Source: JADGGV01 sp035715725 (GTDB taxonomy: Bacteria; Gemmatimonadota; Gemmatimonadetes; Longimicrobiales; RSA9). Taken from it: a stretch of DNA of 64,000 bases. The position numbers and the translations under genes are program-made. The stretch lies in contig DASTKT010000081.1 in the NCBI GenBank assembly GCA_035715725.1, positions 6,459-70,458 on the forward strand, given 5' to 3'. Under the pieces are notes generated by a model. The model ran no database searches. It saw nothing but the letters and a program-made list of their open reading frames with translations, and was not told the origin of the DNA. Of the stretch, positions 24,409 through 32,878 are shown one piece after another (position 1 is the first letter of the stretch; every line of letters starts with the position of its first letter).

Positions 24409-25938
24409 TCAGACCGGCGCGCGCGCGTCCTCCCGGGCGGGCGGCTGCCGGCGCGACCGCCGCAGCGTGCTGTTGCGGTAGCCGTAGACGAGGTAGATCA
24501 GCAGGCCGATCACGAGCCAGATCCCGAAGCGTTCCCAGGCGTGGGCGGGGAGGCCGACCATGATGTAGAGGCAGGCAGCCGCGCCGACGATCGTCACCGG
24601 CCAGACGAACGGGACGCGGAACGGCCGGGGCCGGTCCGGGTCGAGGTAGCGGAGCACGAGCACGCCGATGCAGACGAGCGCGAACGCGGCGAGCGTGCCG
24701 ATGTTCGTGAGGTCGTAGATCTCGTTCTCGTCGAAGAACAGCGCGCCGGCGGCGACGACGAGCCCGGTGAGCAGCGTGGTGACGTAGGGCGTGTGGTACT
24801 TGCCGTGGACCTTGGCCGCCCAGCGCGGGAGCAGGCCGTCGCGCGCCATGGCGTAGAAGATCCGCGGCTGGCCGTACTGGAAGACGAGGAGCACGGCGGT
24901 CATGGAGACCACGGCGCCGAGGGAGACGATCCAGCTCACCGTGGCCAGGTTGGCCACCGAGAGCGCCTTGGCGAGCGGGTCGGCGGCGCGGAGCTCCTGG
25001 TAGGGGACGAGGCCGGTGGCCACGGCGCCGACGATCATGTAGATGATCGTGCAGACGGCGAGCCCGCCGAGGATCCCGATCGGCAAATTTCGTTGCGGGT
25101 TCTTGGTCTCCTCGGCCGCGGTCGAGATCGCGTCGAAGCCGATGTAGGCGAAGAAGACGATGGCCGCGCCCTGGTGGATCCCGCGCCAGCCGTTGGGCGC
25201 GAACGGCTTGTAGTTCGCCGGGTCGATGTGCATCGCGCCGACCACGACGAAGAGCGTGAGCACCAGCAGCTTCACGCCGACCATGATGTTGTTGGCGGTC
25301 GCGCTCTCCCGCACGCCCAGCATGAGCAGCCAGGTGACGGCGAGGACGATCAGGCACGCCGGCAGGTTGATCAGGATCGGGATGCCACCGATGTGCGGCG
25401 CGGTGGTCAGCAGCGCCTGGATGGCCGGGTCCGAGCTCTTGATCACGGCGCGGTAGCCGTGGGTCAGGAAGTCCGGCAGGTGGATGCCGAAGCCGCTCAG
25501 CAGCGAGTTGAAGTAGCCGCTCCACGCCACGGCGACGGCGATGTTGCCGACGGCGTACTCCAGGATCAGGTCCCAGCCGATGATCCAGGCGATGAGCTCG
25601 CCGAGGGTGGCGTAGGAGTACGCATAGGCGCTGCCGGCCTGCGGGATCATGGAGGCCAGCTCGGCGTAGCACAGCGCCGCCAGGCCGCACACGGCGCCGA
25701 GCAGCAGGAAGGAGAGCACCAGCGCCGGACCCGCGCCGAAGCGCACGATCTCGCCGGTCGGCAGGACCTCGCCCGCGGCCGCCGTGCCGATGGAGGAGAA
25801 GATCCCCGCGCCGATGACGGCGCCGATGGCCAGCAGGATCAGGTCGCCGGCCCCCAGCTCGCGCTTCAGCGCGTTCGGGTTCCCCTCCTCCGCCAGCAGC
25901 TCGCCGATCGGTTTGCGCTGGAAGAGTTGAAGCGCCAC
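24409..25938 (-). CDS. APC-family amino acid permease (cationic amino acid transporter type)
   Basis: 509 residues with about 12 to 13 membrane helices. Helix 1 carries GAVIGAGIFSSIG, the substrate-binding GxG region of APC transporters. YAELASMIPQAGSAYAYSY follows in helix 3, and FFAYIGFDAISTAAEETKNPQRN is typical of the CAT subfamily. It imports amino acids across the inner membrane by proton or exchange coupling; substrate is not predictable. GTG 25938 is used because the upstream frame is not protein-like and GGGGGAG lies about 7 bases before it. It is divergent from pyrR, and each has its own promoter-like sequence. Confidence 0.9.
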   Translation of the reverse strand: MALQLFQRKPIGELLAEEGNPNALKRELGAGDLILLAIGAVIGAGIFSSIGTAAAGEVLPTGEIVRFGAGPALVLSFLLLGAVCGLAALCYAELASMIPQAGSAYAYSYATLGELIAWIIGWDLILEYAVGNIAVAVAWSGYFNSLLSGFGIHLPDFLTHGYRAVIKSSDPAIQALLTTAPHIGGIPILINLPACLIVLAVTWLLMLGVRESATANNIMVGVKLLVLTLFVVVGAMHIDPANYKPFAPNGWRGIHQGAAIVFFAYIGFDAISTAAEETKNPQRNLPIGILGGLAVCTIIYMIVGAVATGLVPYQELRAADPLAKALSVANLATVSWIVSLGAVVSMTAVLLVFQYGQPRIFYAMARDGLLPRWAAKVHGKYHTPYVTTLLTGLVVAAGALFFDENEIYDLTNIGTLAAFALVCIGVLVLRYLDPDRPRPFRVPFVWPVTIVGAAACLYIMVGLPAHAWERFGIWLVIGLLIYLVYGYRNSTLRRSRRQPPAREDARAPV

Positions 25939-25988
25939 AGATTCTCCCCCGTCGGTGGTTGCGTTGTGGGATTGGCACGAGTCCGCCG

Positions 25989-26018
25989 AAAGTACACGGA
26001 AGACTCCGGTTGTGTAAA
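25989..26018 (-). promoter_or_regulatory. Candidate promoter of the amino acid permease
   Basis: On the minus strand TTTACA (26018-26013) is 18 bases from TACTTT (25994-25989). The leader would be about 45 bases. Confidence 0.45.
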
Positions 26019-26090
26019 GCCGGCGCCGCCGCGGGCGTGGCCGCTCGACCGCGGCGGCCGGCGCCGAATTCGGGTCGGCGCGGCCTCGCA

Positions 26091-26120
26091 TTGACACCCG
26101 GCGCACCCCCCGGCTAACCT
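26091..26120 (+). promoter_or_regulatory. Promoter of the pyr operon
   Basis: A perfect TTGACA (26091-26096) is 18 bases from TAACCT (26115-26120). Transcription would begin near 26127, leaving only about 34 bases before the pyrR start. That is too short for a classical PyrR anti-antiterminator/terminator leader. Confidence 0.6.
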
Positions 26121-26160
26121 TCCCGCGACCCGCCCCTCACCCGCTGCCCGGCGTCACCGA

Positions 26161-26721
26161 ATGCCTGAGACGCGATCCTTGCTGATGGACCAGCGCGCGG
26201 TCGAGCGCGCGCTGGCGCGGATGGCCCGCGAGCTCGTCGAGCGCGGGCAGGGGGTCGAAGGTCTCGCGCTGGTGGGGATCCACCGGCGGGGGGTGCAGCT
26301 CGCGGACCTGCTCGCCGCGGAGATCGAGCGGGCGGAAGGGGTCCGCCCCGCCTCCGGCACCCTCGACATCACGCTCTACCGTGACGATCTCATGGCCATC
26401 GGGCCGCGCCCCGTCGTGGGCGAGACGCGGTTGCCGGAGGGCGGGATCAACGGTCGCAAGGTGGTCATCGTGGACGACGTGCTCTACACCGGAAGGACCG
26501 TGCGCGCGGCGCTGGACGAGCTGGCGGACTTCGGCCGGCCGGCGCGGATCTACCTGTGCGTGCTCGTGGACCGCGGCGGCCGGGAGCTGCCGATCCACGC
26601 GGACGTGGTCGGCCGCACGATCGAGACCGGCGTGGACCAGCGCGTCGACGTGCTGGTCCCCGACCTCGACGGGCGGCTCGCGGTCGAGCTCGTGGGCGGC
26701 TCCGGCCCGGAGGCGGCCTGA
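26161..26721 (+). CDS. pyrR: PyrR bifunctional pyrimidine operon regulator/uracil phosphoribosyltransferase
   Basis: 186 residues, normal length. The PRPP-binding loop VVIVDDVLYTGRT is at 101-113. Upstream are LVGIHRRGVQLA and TLDITLYRDDL, the usual PyrR segments. The family binds pyr mRNA in a UMP-dependent way and may also make UMP from uracil. Here it heads the operon pyrR-pyrB-pyrC, but its own leader is short and has no visible attenuator, and the 10 bases before ATG 26161 lack a good ribosome site. Control by binding elsewhere in the operon, or only the enzymatic role, are both possible. Its TGA shares one base with the pyrB ATG. Confidence 0.92.
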   Translation: MPETRSLLMDQRAVERALARMARELVERGQGVEGLALVGIHRRGVQLADLLAAEIERAEGVRPASGTLDITLYRDDLMAIGPRPVVGETRLPEGGINGRKVVIVDDVLYTGRTVRAALDELADFGRPARIYLCVLVDRGGRELPIHADVVGRTIETGVDQRVDVLVPDLDGRLAVELVGGSGPEAA

Positions 26722-27686
26722 TGCCGTCGGCGCCGTACCTGGGCAAGGACCTGGTCGGCCTCGAGCCGCTCGACGCCGATCAGATCCGCGGGATCCTGGA
26801 CACCGCGGAGCCGTTCAAGGAGATCAGCGAGCGCGCGATCAAGAAGGTGCCGGTCCTGCGCGGCAAGACGATCGTCAACCTCTTCTTCGAGCCGTCGACC
26901 CGCACCCGCATCTCGTTCGAGTTCGCGGAGAAGCGCCTGTCGGCCGACACGGTGAACGTGGCGTCGAGCGGCTCCAGCGTGCAGAAGGGGGAGACGCTGG
27001 TCGACACGGCGCGCAACCTCGAGGCCATGCGGATCGACATGGTCGTCATGCGCCACGGCTCCTCGGGCGCGGCCAGCTTCCTGGGCGAGCGCATCCCCTC
27101 CAACGTGATCAACGCGGGCGACGGCCGGCACGAGCACCCCACGCAGGGGCTGCTCGACATGCTCACGATCCGCGACCACCTCGGCCGGCTCGAGGGCGTC
27201 CGCGTCTGCATCGTCGGGGACGTGCTGCACAGCCGGGTGGCGCGCTCGAACATCTGGGGGCTGACCAAGCTCGGCGCCGAGGTGGCCGTGTGCGGCCCGC
27301 CGACGCTGCTTCCGGCCGGCGTGGAGGAGCTGGGCGTGCAGGTCTTCACCCGCGTCGAGGAGGCCGTCGAGTGGGCGGAGGTGCTGAACGTGCTGCGGCT
27401 CCAACTCGAGCGCATGCACGCCGGCTACATCCCGAGCCTGCGCGAGTACAATCGCGTCTTCGGCATCACGCGGGAGCGGGTCGAGCGGGCGCCCCGGGAC
27501 CTGCTGATCCTGCACCCCGGCCCGATGAACCGCGGCGTCGAGATCGACAGCGACGTCGCCGACGGCGAGCACTCCGTGATCCTGGACCAGGTGACGAATG
27601 GCGTGGCGGTGCGCATGGCGGTGCTGTACCTGCTGGCGGGCGGTGCCCCGGACAAGGCGGAGGTGGCCAAGCATGGCGCGGAGTAG
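26721..27686 (+). CDS. pyrB: Aspartate carbamoyltransferase catalytic chain
   Basis: 321 residues. It joins carbamoyl phosphate and aspartate in pyrimidine synthesis. The carbamoyl-phosphate motif FFEPSTRTRISFE, the HPTQ motif (DGRHEHPTQGLLD) and LHPGPMNRGVEI near the C-terminus are all present. ATG overlaps the final base of the pyrR stop. No pyrI regulatory chain gene is present. It is followed after 51 bases by pyrC, as in PyrB-PyrC complexes of many bacteria. Confidence 0.95.
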   Translation: MPSAPYLGKDLVGLEPLDADQIRGILDTAEPFKEISERAIKKVPVLRGKTIVNLFFEPSTRTRISFEFAEKRLSADTVNVASSGSSVQKGETLVDTARNLEAMRIDMVVMRHGSSGAASFLGERIPSNVINAGDGRHEHPTQGLLDMLTIRDHLGRLEGVRVCIVGDVLHSRVARSNIWGLTKLGAEVAVCGPPTLLPAGVEELGVQVFTRVEEAVEWAEVLNVLRLQLERMHAGYIPSLREYNRVFGITRERVERAPRDLLILHPGPMNRGVEIDSDVADGEHSVILDQVTNGVAVRMAVLYLLAGGAPDKAEVAKHGAE

Positions 27687-27737
27687 CGCGGCGAGAGGCG
27701 GCGGCGAGCGCGGCCCGGACGCGGCCCGGAGGTGCCG

Positions 27738-29066
27738 GTGAGCCGGCCGATCCTGCTGCGCGGCGGGCGCGTGATCGATCCCGCGCGCGGCCTCGACGAG
27801 GTGCTGGACGTGCTGCTCGCGGACGGCGTCGTCGCCCGCATCGGCCGGGAGCTGGACGCGCCGGAAGGCGCCGACATCCGCACCGTGGGCGGCCTCGTGG
27901 TGGCGCCGGGGCTGATCGACGTGCACGTGCACCTGCGCGAGCCGGGCGGCGAGCACAAGGAGACGATCGCCACCGGTGCGCGCGCGGCCGCGGCCGGCGG
28001 CTTCACCGCCGTGTGCGCCATGCCGAACACCGATCCGCCGGTGGACGATCCGGCATCCGTGGGCTACGTGCGCGCCGCGGGGCTGCGCGCCGGCGGTGCG
28101 CGGGTCTACCCGACCGGCGCGGTCTCCGTCGGCCAGGCGGGCGAGCGGCTCACCGAGATCGGCGAGATGGTCGAGGCCGGCGCCGTCGCCGTCACGGACG
28201 ACGGCCGCCCCGTCTCCGACGCGGGCCTCATGCGCCTGGCGCTGGAGTACAGCATGGCGTTCGGGATCCCGGTCGCGAGCCACTGCGAGGAGAAGGGGCT
28301 CTCGCGCGGCGGCTCCATGAACGAGGGGATCGTCTCGACGCGGCTCGGCCTGACCGGGATCCCGAACGCCGCCGAGGACGTCATGATCGCGCGCGACCTG
28401 CTGCTGGCCGAGCTGACCGGCGGGCGGCTGCACGTGCAGCACGTCTCGACCGCGGGCGGCGTCGCGATGATCCGGGAGGCGCGGGCACGGGGCGTGGCCG
28501 TGACGGCGGAGGCCACGCCGCACCACCTCACGCTGACCGACGAGGCGGTGGACGGCTACGACACGAACGCGAAGATGAACCCGCCGCTGCGCACGGCGGC
28601 GGACGTCGAGGCGGTGAGGGGCGGGCTGGCCGATGGCACGCTGGACGTGCTCGCCACGGACCACGCGCCGCACCACTACGACGAGAAGGAGCAGGCGTTC
28701 GACGACGCGCCGTTCGGCATCGTCGGCCTGGAGACGGCGTTCGGGATCTGCATGACCGCGCTGGTCGAGAACGGCGTGCTGACGCTCCCCGAGCTGATCC
28801 GCCGGATGAGCACGAACCCGGCCCGCGCCTTCAACCTGCCGGGCGGCACGCTGCCCGAGGGCGGCGTGGCCGACGTCACCGTCCTCGACCCGGGCGCCGC
28901 GTGGACGGTCGACCCGGCGCGCTTCTACTCGAAGAGTCGGAACACGCCGTTCGCCGGCTGGAGCCTGCGCGGCCGCGCGGCGCTGACGATCGTGGGCGGC
29001 GCCGTCGTCTACGACGTGGCGGCGCCGCCCGCCGTGCGGCCCCCGCGGGAGCGGCGCCATGCGTGA
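27738..29066 (+). CDS. pyrC: Dihydroorotase
   Basis: 442 residues of a type I amidohydrolase dihydroorotase. Zinc ligands are seen in DVHVHLREPG (His63, His65), a His in PVASHCEEKG, a His in HVQHVSTAGG and the Asp of LATDHAPHH. KMNPPLR is present as well. The binuclear-site lysine of many family members is not evident in the expected place, but that cannot be settled by eye. GTG 27738 is chosen because GGAGG (27728-27732) lies five bases before it; GTG 27732 is two codons earlier. The 3' end overlaps the next gene by 8 bases. Confidence 0.92.
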   Translation: MSRPILLRGGRVIDPARGLDEVLDVLLADGVVARIGRELDAPEGADIRTVGGLVVAPGLIDVHVHLREPGGEHKETIATGARAAAAGGFTAVCAMPNTDPPVDDPASVGYVRAAGLRAGGARVYPTGAVSVGQAGERLTEIGEMVEAGAVAVTDDGRPVSDAGLMRLALEYSMAFGIPVASHCEEKGLSRGGSMNEGIVSTRLGLTGIPNAAEDVMIARDLLLAELTGGRLHVQHVSTAGGVAMIREARARGVAVTAEATPHHLTLTDEAVDGYDTNAKMNPPLRTAADVEAVRGGLADGTLDVLATDHAPHHYDEKEQAFDDAPFGIVGLETAFGICMTALVENGVLTLPELIRRMSTNPARAFNLPGGTLPEGGVADVTVLDPGAAWTVDPARFYSKSRNTPFAGWSLRGRAALTIVGGAVVYDVAAPPAVRPPRERRHA

Positions 29067-30228
29067 GGCCGGGCGCCCGCTCGGCCCGCGGGAGTGGGTG
29101 GCCGGCGCCGAGTTCCCATGGCCGGCATTCGATGCGCTGGAGGCCGGCGCCGCCGTCGTCGCCTGCTACTGCGTCGGCGCGATCTCGAAGGACCGGAAGA
29201 AGGACGGGAAGCCCTACTACAAGCTCCAGCTCTCCGACCGGCACGGCCCGGTCGAGGCGCGCGTCTGGGATCCCGTGGTCGACGTGATGGACCGCCTCGC
29301 CGTCGGCGGCTTCGTCGGCGTGCGCGGCAGCGTCGAGAGCTACAAGGACGTGCGCCAGCTCAAGGTCTCCGACATCGCGCCCGTGGACGTCGAGGCGGAC
29401 GACCTCGACCTGTTCCTGCCGCGCTCCCCGCGCGACGCCGAGGCCATGGAGCGGGAGCTCGCCGCCCGCATCGCCGGGGTGGCCGACGCGCCGCTCCGCG
29501 CGCTCCTCGAGCGGCTGCTCGGAGCCGGCGGCGAGATCGGCCGCGCGTTCAGGAAGGCGCCCGCGGCCAAGCACAACCACCACGCCTACGTCGGCGGGCT
29601 GCTCGAGCACTCGCTCTCCGTGGCCGGCGCCTGCGCGCGGATGGCCGAGCACTACTGGCCCGCCATCGACCGCGACCTGCTCGTCACCGGCGCGCTGCTC
29701 CACGACCTGGGCAAGATCCGCGAGATCGGGCCGCGCGCCGGCTTCCCGTACACCGACGAGGGGAAGCTGCTCGGCCACATCCTGCTCGGCCTGCAGATGG
29801 TGGCGGACGCCGCCCGCGAGCTGCCAGAGCTGCCGCCCGAGCGACTGCTCCTGCTCCAGCACCTGATCGCGGCGCATCAGGGGCGCTTCGAGTGGCAGAG
29901 CCCGCGCGAGCCGCTCACCCTCGAGGCCGTCGTGCTCCACTACTGCGACGACCTGGACGCCAAGCTCAACCAGGCCCTCGCGCTGCTCGCCTCCGTCGAG
30001 GCCGGGTGGAGCGGCTACGACCGCAGCCTCGGCCGCGAGTTCCTCCGCCACTACCGCCCGGACATCGCCGAGGTCGTGGAAGCGGCCGCCGCGCCCGACG
30101 CGGCGCCCCGGCGCCGGCCGCCCGACCGCGCCGGGAGTGAAGCCGCGCGGATGCTGCCGGCCGAGGCGCTCGCCGAGCGGCCCCCCGAGGCGACGCCCGC
30201 CCTCACGACGCTCGACCTGTTCCTCTGA
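29059..30228 (+). CDS. YhaM-type 3'-5' exoribonuclease (OB fold plus HD domain)
   Basis: 389 residues in two parts. An N-terminal OB-fold nucleic-acid-binding domain (about 30-115, with DRHGPVEARVWDPVVDVM) leads into an HD phosphohydrolase domain (about 160-320). The metal motifs are in NHHAYVGGLLEHSLSV and ALLHDLGKI (His215, Asp216), with HLIAAHQG and HYCDDLDAK beyond. The C-terminal 60 residues are low-complexity. YhaM/CBF1-type enzymes trim RNA or DNA from the 3' end. The ATG overlaps the pyrC stop, so it is coupled to the pyr operon even though its role is unrelated. Confidence 0.85.
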   Translation: MREAGRPLGPREWVAGAEFPWPAFDALEAGAAVVACYCVGAISKDRKKDGKPYYKLQLSDRHGPVEARVWDPVVDVMDRLAVGGFVGVRGSVESYKDVRQLKVSDIAPVDVEADDLDLFLPRSPRDAEAMERELAARIAGVADAPLRALLERLLGAGGEIGRAFRKAPAAKHNHHAYVGGLLEHSLSVAGACARMAEHYWPAIDRDLLVTGALLHDLGKIREIGPRAGFPYTDEGKLLGHILLGLQMVADAARELPELPPERLLLLQHLIAAHQGRFEWQSPREPLTLEAVVLHYCDDLDAKLNQALALLASVEAGWSGYDRSLGREFLRHYRPDIAEVVEAAAAPDAAPRRRPPDRAGSEAARMLPAEALAERPPEATPALTTLDLFL

Positions 30229-30246
30229 GCGACCGGCGGACGCAAA

Positions 30247-30280
30247 GCGGGGCCGGGAGTCCTCGGACTCCCGGCCCCGC
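30247..30280. terminator. Bidirectional terminator between the YhaM-type gene and rpsT
   Basis: GCGGGGCCGGGAGTCC pairs exactly with GGACTCCCGGCCCCGC around a two-base centre, a 34-base near-perfect palindrome. It serves two converging genes. For rpsT the minus-strand side continues TTTGCG. Confidence 0.8.
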
Positions 30281-30306
30281 CGCGCTTGCGGGTCCGTCCG
30301 GGCGCC

Positions 30307-30567
30307 TTACTCGGCGCCGAGCCCCTGCACGTGGTGCGCGAGCTGCGACTTCTTCCGGGCGGCCTTGTTCGGATGGATCAGCCGGCGCGTGGCCAGTCGG
30401 TCCAGCAGCGCCGCCGCTTCCTTCTGCGCCGCGGCCGCCTCGGTGGCGTCCGTGGCCTGAAGCACCTTCTTGAGCGACGTCTTCAGCTTCGAGCGCTGCG
30501 CCCGGTTGTGGGCGGTCCGGCGCTGCTCCTGGCGCACCCGCTTCTCGGCACTCTTCGTGTTGGGCAA
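30307..30567 (-). CDS. rpsT: 30S ribosomal protein S20
   Basis: 86 residues, the usual size. PNTKSAEKRVRQEQRRTAHN at the N-terminus and RLIHPNKAARKKSQLAHHV near the C-terminus are diagnostic. S20 binds 16S rRNA at the base of the small subunit. The start codon is TTG, with AGAGGG a few bases upstream. The same rare start is known in Escherichia coli rpsT, where it takes part in autogenous control. The gene is single, with a TTGACA promoter about 75 bases upstream and a strong terminator downstream. Confidence 0.95.
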   Translation of the reverse strand: MPNTKSAEKRVRQEQRRTAHNRAQRSKLKTSLKKVLQATDATEAAAAQKEAAALLDRLATRRLIHPNKAARKKSQLAHHVQGLGAE

Positions 30568-30618
30568 CGGGCCCTCTTTGATGAACGCAGTTGGTCCGAC
30601 GTGACGACGTAGCCTGGT

Positions 30619-30647
30619 AAGCTACAGGGACATGGAGGGGCTGTCAA
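30619..30647 (-). promoter_or_regulatory. Promoter of rpsT
   Basis: On the minus strand a perfect TTGACA (30647-30642) is 17 bases from TAGCTT (30624-30619). The predicted leader is about 45 bases. Confidence 0.65.
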
Positions 30648-30650
30648 CCG

Positions 30651-30736
30651 GCGGAGTGGGTGAGGGGGGAGTGGGGGAGTGGGAGACTGCTGCTGTTCCC
30701 CCCACTCTCGCGCGCCTCCGCTCGCCCACTCGGCGG
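30651..30736. repeat. GAGTGGGG-type palindromic element, copy A
   Basis: A left arm made of short purine-rich units (GCGGAGTGGG, GGAGTGGGGGAGTGGG) is followed by a 10-15 base spacer and a complementary pyrimidine-rich right arm (CCCCCCACTC, CTCCGCTCGCCCACTC). It lies between rpsT and the M50 protease gene. Related copies are at 35314-35394 and 36511-36598. Confidence 0.7.
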
Positions 30737-30832
30737 TGCCACGCGCCGTGGGTGCCGCCCGCGGCCGTGCGTCGCCCGGAGCCCCCCGCGGGGGTGGCGC
30801 GAGCGCGCGTGCCTCCGCTACTTTTTCCGTCC

Positions 30833-31501
30833 ATGGACTTTCTCCTGATCCTGCCCGTTCTGCTCTTCTCGGTCATCATCCACGAGGTCGCCCACGGCTG
30901 GGTCGCGCTTCGGCAGGGGGATGCGACCGCGTTCATGCTGGGGCGGCTGACGCTGAACCCGATCCCGCACATCGACCCGTTCGGCAGCATCGTGGTGCCG
31001 CTGATCATGGCGCTGCCGATGCTGACCGGGCACGGGGGTGGTCCGATCCTGGGGTGGGCGAAGCCGGTGCCGGTGAACCCGCGCAATTACCGGAAGTACC
31101 GGCGGGGGGACATCCTGGTGTCGCTGGCGGGGATCGCGGCGAACCTGGTGCTCGCGGTGCTGTTCACGCTCCTGATCGTCGGGGTGACGTACGTGGGGCG
31201 GGCGCTGCCGGCGCTGGTGCCGACGCTGGAGCTGGTGCAGCGGATGTTCTGGTGGGGGGTCAACATCAATCTGGTGCTGGCGTTCTTCAACCTGATCCCG
31301 ATCCCGCCGCTCGACGGCTCGCACGTCTTCTATTATCTGCTGCCGCCGAAGTTGGGGTACAAGTACCGGCAGGTTGGGCAGATCGGGATCCTGTTGGTAC
31401 TGCTGCTGCTGCTGTTCTTTCCGCCCGTCACGAGCTTCTTCCTGTGGCCCGCAGACGTGCTGCAGCGGTTCGCGCTCAGCTTCATCCAGGTCGCGACGTA
31501 G
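30833..31501 (+). CDS. Site-2 protease-like M50 family membrane peptidase
   Basis: 222 residues with several membrane helices. The zinc motif HEVAHG (His17, Glu18, His21) is in the first helix and NLIPIPPLDGSH supplies the third ligand in a later helix. It is a short rhomboid-sized S2P without a PDZ domain, resembling the YwhC/FtsH-independent group found next to scpAB in many bacteria. A substrate is not known. ATG 30833 is the only good start, and the upstream frame runs through repeat copy A. A TACTTT sequence at 30819 may be a -10, but no -35 is clear. scpA follows after 7 bases. Confidence 0.88.
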   Translation: MDFLLILPVLLFSVIIHEVAHGWVALRQGDATAFMLGRLTLNPIPHIDPFGSIVVPLIMALPMLTGHGGGPILGWAKPVPVNPRNYRKYRRGDILVSLAGIAANLVLAVLFTLLIVGVTYVGRALPALVPTLELVQRMFWWGVNINLVLAFFNLIPIPPLDGSHVFYYLLPPKLGYKYRQVGQIGILLVLLLLLFFPPVTSFFLWPADVLQRFALSFIQVAT

Positions 31502-31508
31502 GCTCGCG

Positions 31509-32312
31509 ATGGAGCGGCCCTCGATCCTCGACGCCGGGTTCGTGGTGGAGCTGGACAGGTTCCAGGGGCCGCTGGACCTGCTGCTGCACCTGATCCGGGA
31601 GCAGGACGTCGACATCTTCGACATCCCGATCGCGCAGATCACCGCGCAGTTCCTGCGGGCGATCGACGGCGTGGCGGGGCTGGGGCTGGACCGCGCGGGC
31701 GAGTTCCTGGAGATGGCGGCCACGCTGGTGCGGATCAAGGCGCAGATGCTGCTGCCGCGCCCGGTGGATGCGGACGGCGAGCTGGAGGACCCGCGGGCGG
31801 AGCTGGTGCGGCGGCTGCTCGAGTACGAGCACTTCCGGGAGGTGGCGCGGCGGCTCGAGGCCGGGGAGGCGGAGCGGTCGCGGCATTTCGGCCGGGGCTT
31901 CGTTCCGCCGCGGCCGGCGCCTCGCCGGGACGAGGTGCCCCTCGAGGTGGAGTGGGCGGACGTGTGGGCGGCGGCGCTGCGGGTCGGCGAGCGGGCGGTG
32001 CCGCCGGCGGAGCACCTCGTGACGGCGCGCGCGGTGCCGCTGGAGGACAAGCTCGCGCTGATCACGGACGCGCTCGGGCGGCTCGGGCGCGTGCAGTTCC
32101 GTCACCTGGTGGTGCCGTTCGGGGACCGGTTGCACGCCGTGGTCACGTTCATGGCGGGGCTGGAGCTGTCGCGGCGCCGGCTCGCGCGGCTGCGTCAGCG
32201 GGCGCCCTTCGCGGAGCTGTGGATCTACCGGCGCGAGGAGGCGGACTCGCCGGACGCGGAGGCGGAGCCGCTCGCCGGCGCCGTGGTGGCGGAAGAGTCG
32301 GAGGCGGCATGA
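31509..32312 (+). CDS. scpA: Segregation and condensation protein A
   Basis: 267 residues. The N-terminus FQGPLDLLLHLIREQDVDIFDIPIAQIT and EFLEMAATLVRIKAQMLL are diagnostic kleisin features for binding the SMC neck, and the C-terminal winged helix ends VVTFMAGLELSRRR. It bridges Smc heads in chromosome condensation. The C-terminal tail is acidic and ends at an ATGA overlap with scpB. No smc gene is in the window. Confidence 0.92.
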   Translation: MERPSILDAGFVVELDRFQGPLDLLLHLIREQDVDIFDIPIAQITAQFLRAIDGVAGLGLDRAGEFLEMAATLVRIKAQMLLPRPVDADGELEDPRAELVRRLLEYEHFREVARRLEAGEAERSRHFGRGFVPPRPAPRRDEVPLEVEWADVWAAALRVGERAVPPAEHLVTARAVPLEDKLALITDALGRLGRVQFRHLVVPFGDRLHAVVTFMAGLELSRRRLARLRQRAPFAELWIYRREEADSPDAEAEPLAGAVVAEESEAA

Positions 32313-32869
32313 GGATCACGCGGATCGTCGAGGCGCTGCTCTTCGCCAGCGATGCGCCGCTGTCGGCGGCGGACCTGGCGCGGGGGGACGAGTCGCTGGA
32401 CGAGGAGCGGGTCGAGGCCGCGATCCAGGAGCTGCGTGCCGAGTACGACGCGACGGAGCGCGCGTTCCAGGTCTACGAGTTGGGCGGCGGCTACCAGATC
32501 CTGACGCGGCCGGAGTTCGCGCCGTACCTGGAGCGCTTCGACACGGTGCCGCAGAGCGGGCGGCTGTCGAGCCCGGCGCTGGAGGTGCTGGCGGTGATCG
32601 CCTACCGACAGCCGATCGGGCGGGCGGAGATCGAGGAGATCCGGGGCGTGGGCTCGGCGGGCGTGCTGCGGACGCTGCTCGAGCGGAGCCTGGTGGAGGT
32701 GGTCGGGCGGGCCGAGGGGCTGGGCCGCCCGCTGCTGTACGGGACGACGCCGCGCTTCCTCGAGCACTTCGGCTTCCGCTCGCTGGACGACCTCCCCCGG
32801 CCGGAGGAGCTGCCCGTGGTGCTGCGGACGCCGGCTCCGGCGGAGGAGCCGGTCCCGGTCCCGGCCTGA
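32309..32869 (+). CDS. scpB: Segregation and condensation protein B
   Basis: 186 residues with two winged-helix domains. IVEALLFASDAPLSAADLA opens the first. SSPALEVLAVIAYRQPIGRAEIEEIRGV begins the second and is the hallmark of ScpB. It dimerises and binds ScpA. The ATG overlaps the scpA stop by four bases. Its C-terminal 25 residues are Pro/Glu-rich and probably disordered. Confidence 0.93.
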   Translation: MRITRIVEALLFASDAPLSAADLARGDESLDEERVEAAIQELRAEYDATERAFQVYELGGGYQILTRPEFAPYLERFDTVPQSGRLSSPALEVLAVIAYRQPIGRAEIEEIRGVGSAGVLRTLLERSLVEVVGRAEGLGRPLLYGTTPRFLEHFGFRSLDDLPRPEELPVVLRTPAPAEEPVPVPA

Positions 32870-32878
32870 CCGCGGCGC

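Noticed and set aside
30632..30832. An N-terminal extension of the M50 protease through repeat copy A
   Set aside because: The sequence encodes repeat-derived residues before the conserved first helix, and ATG 30833 is in the right place.
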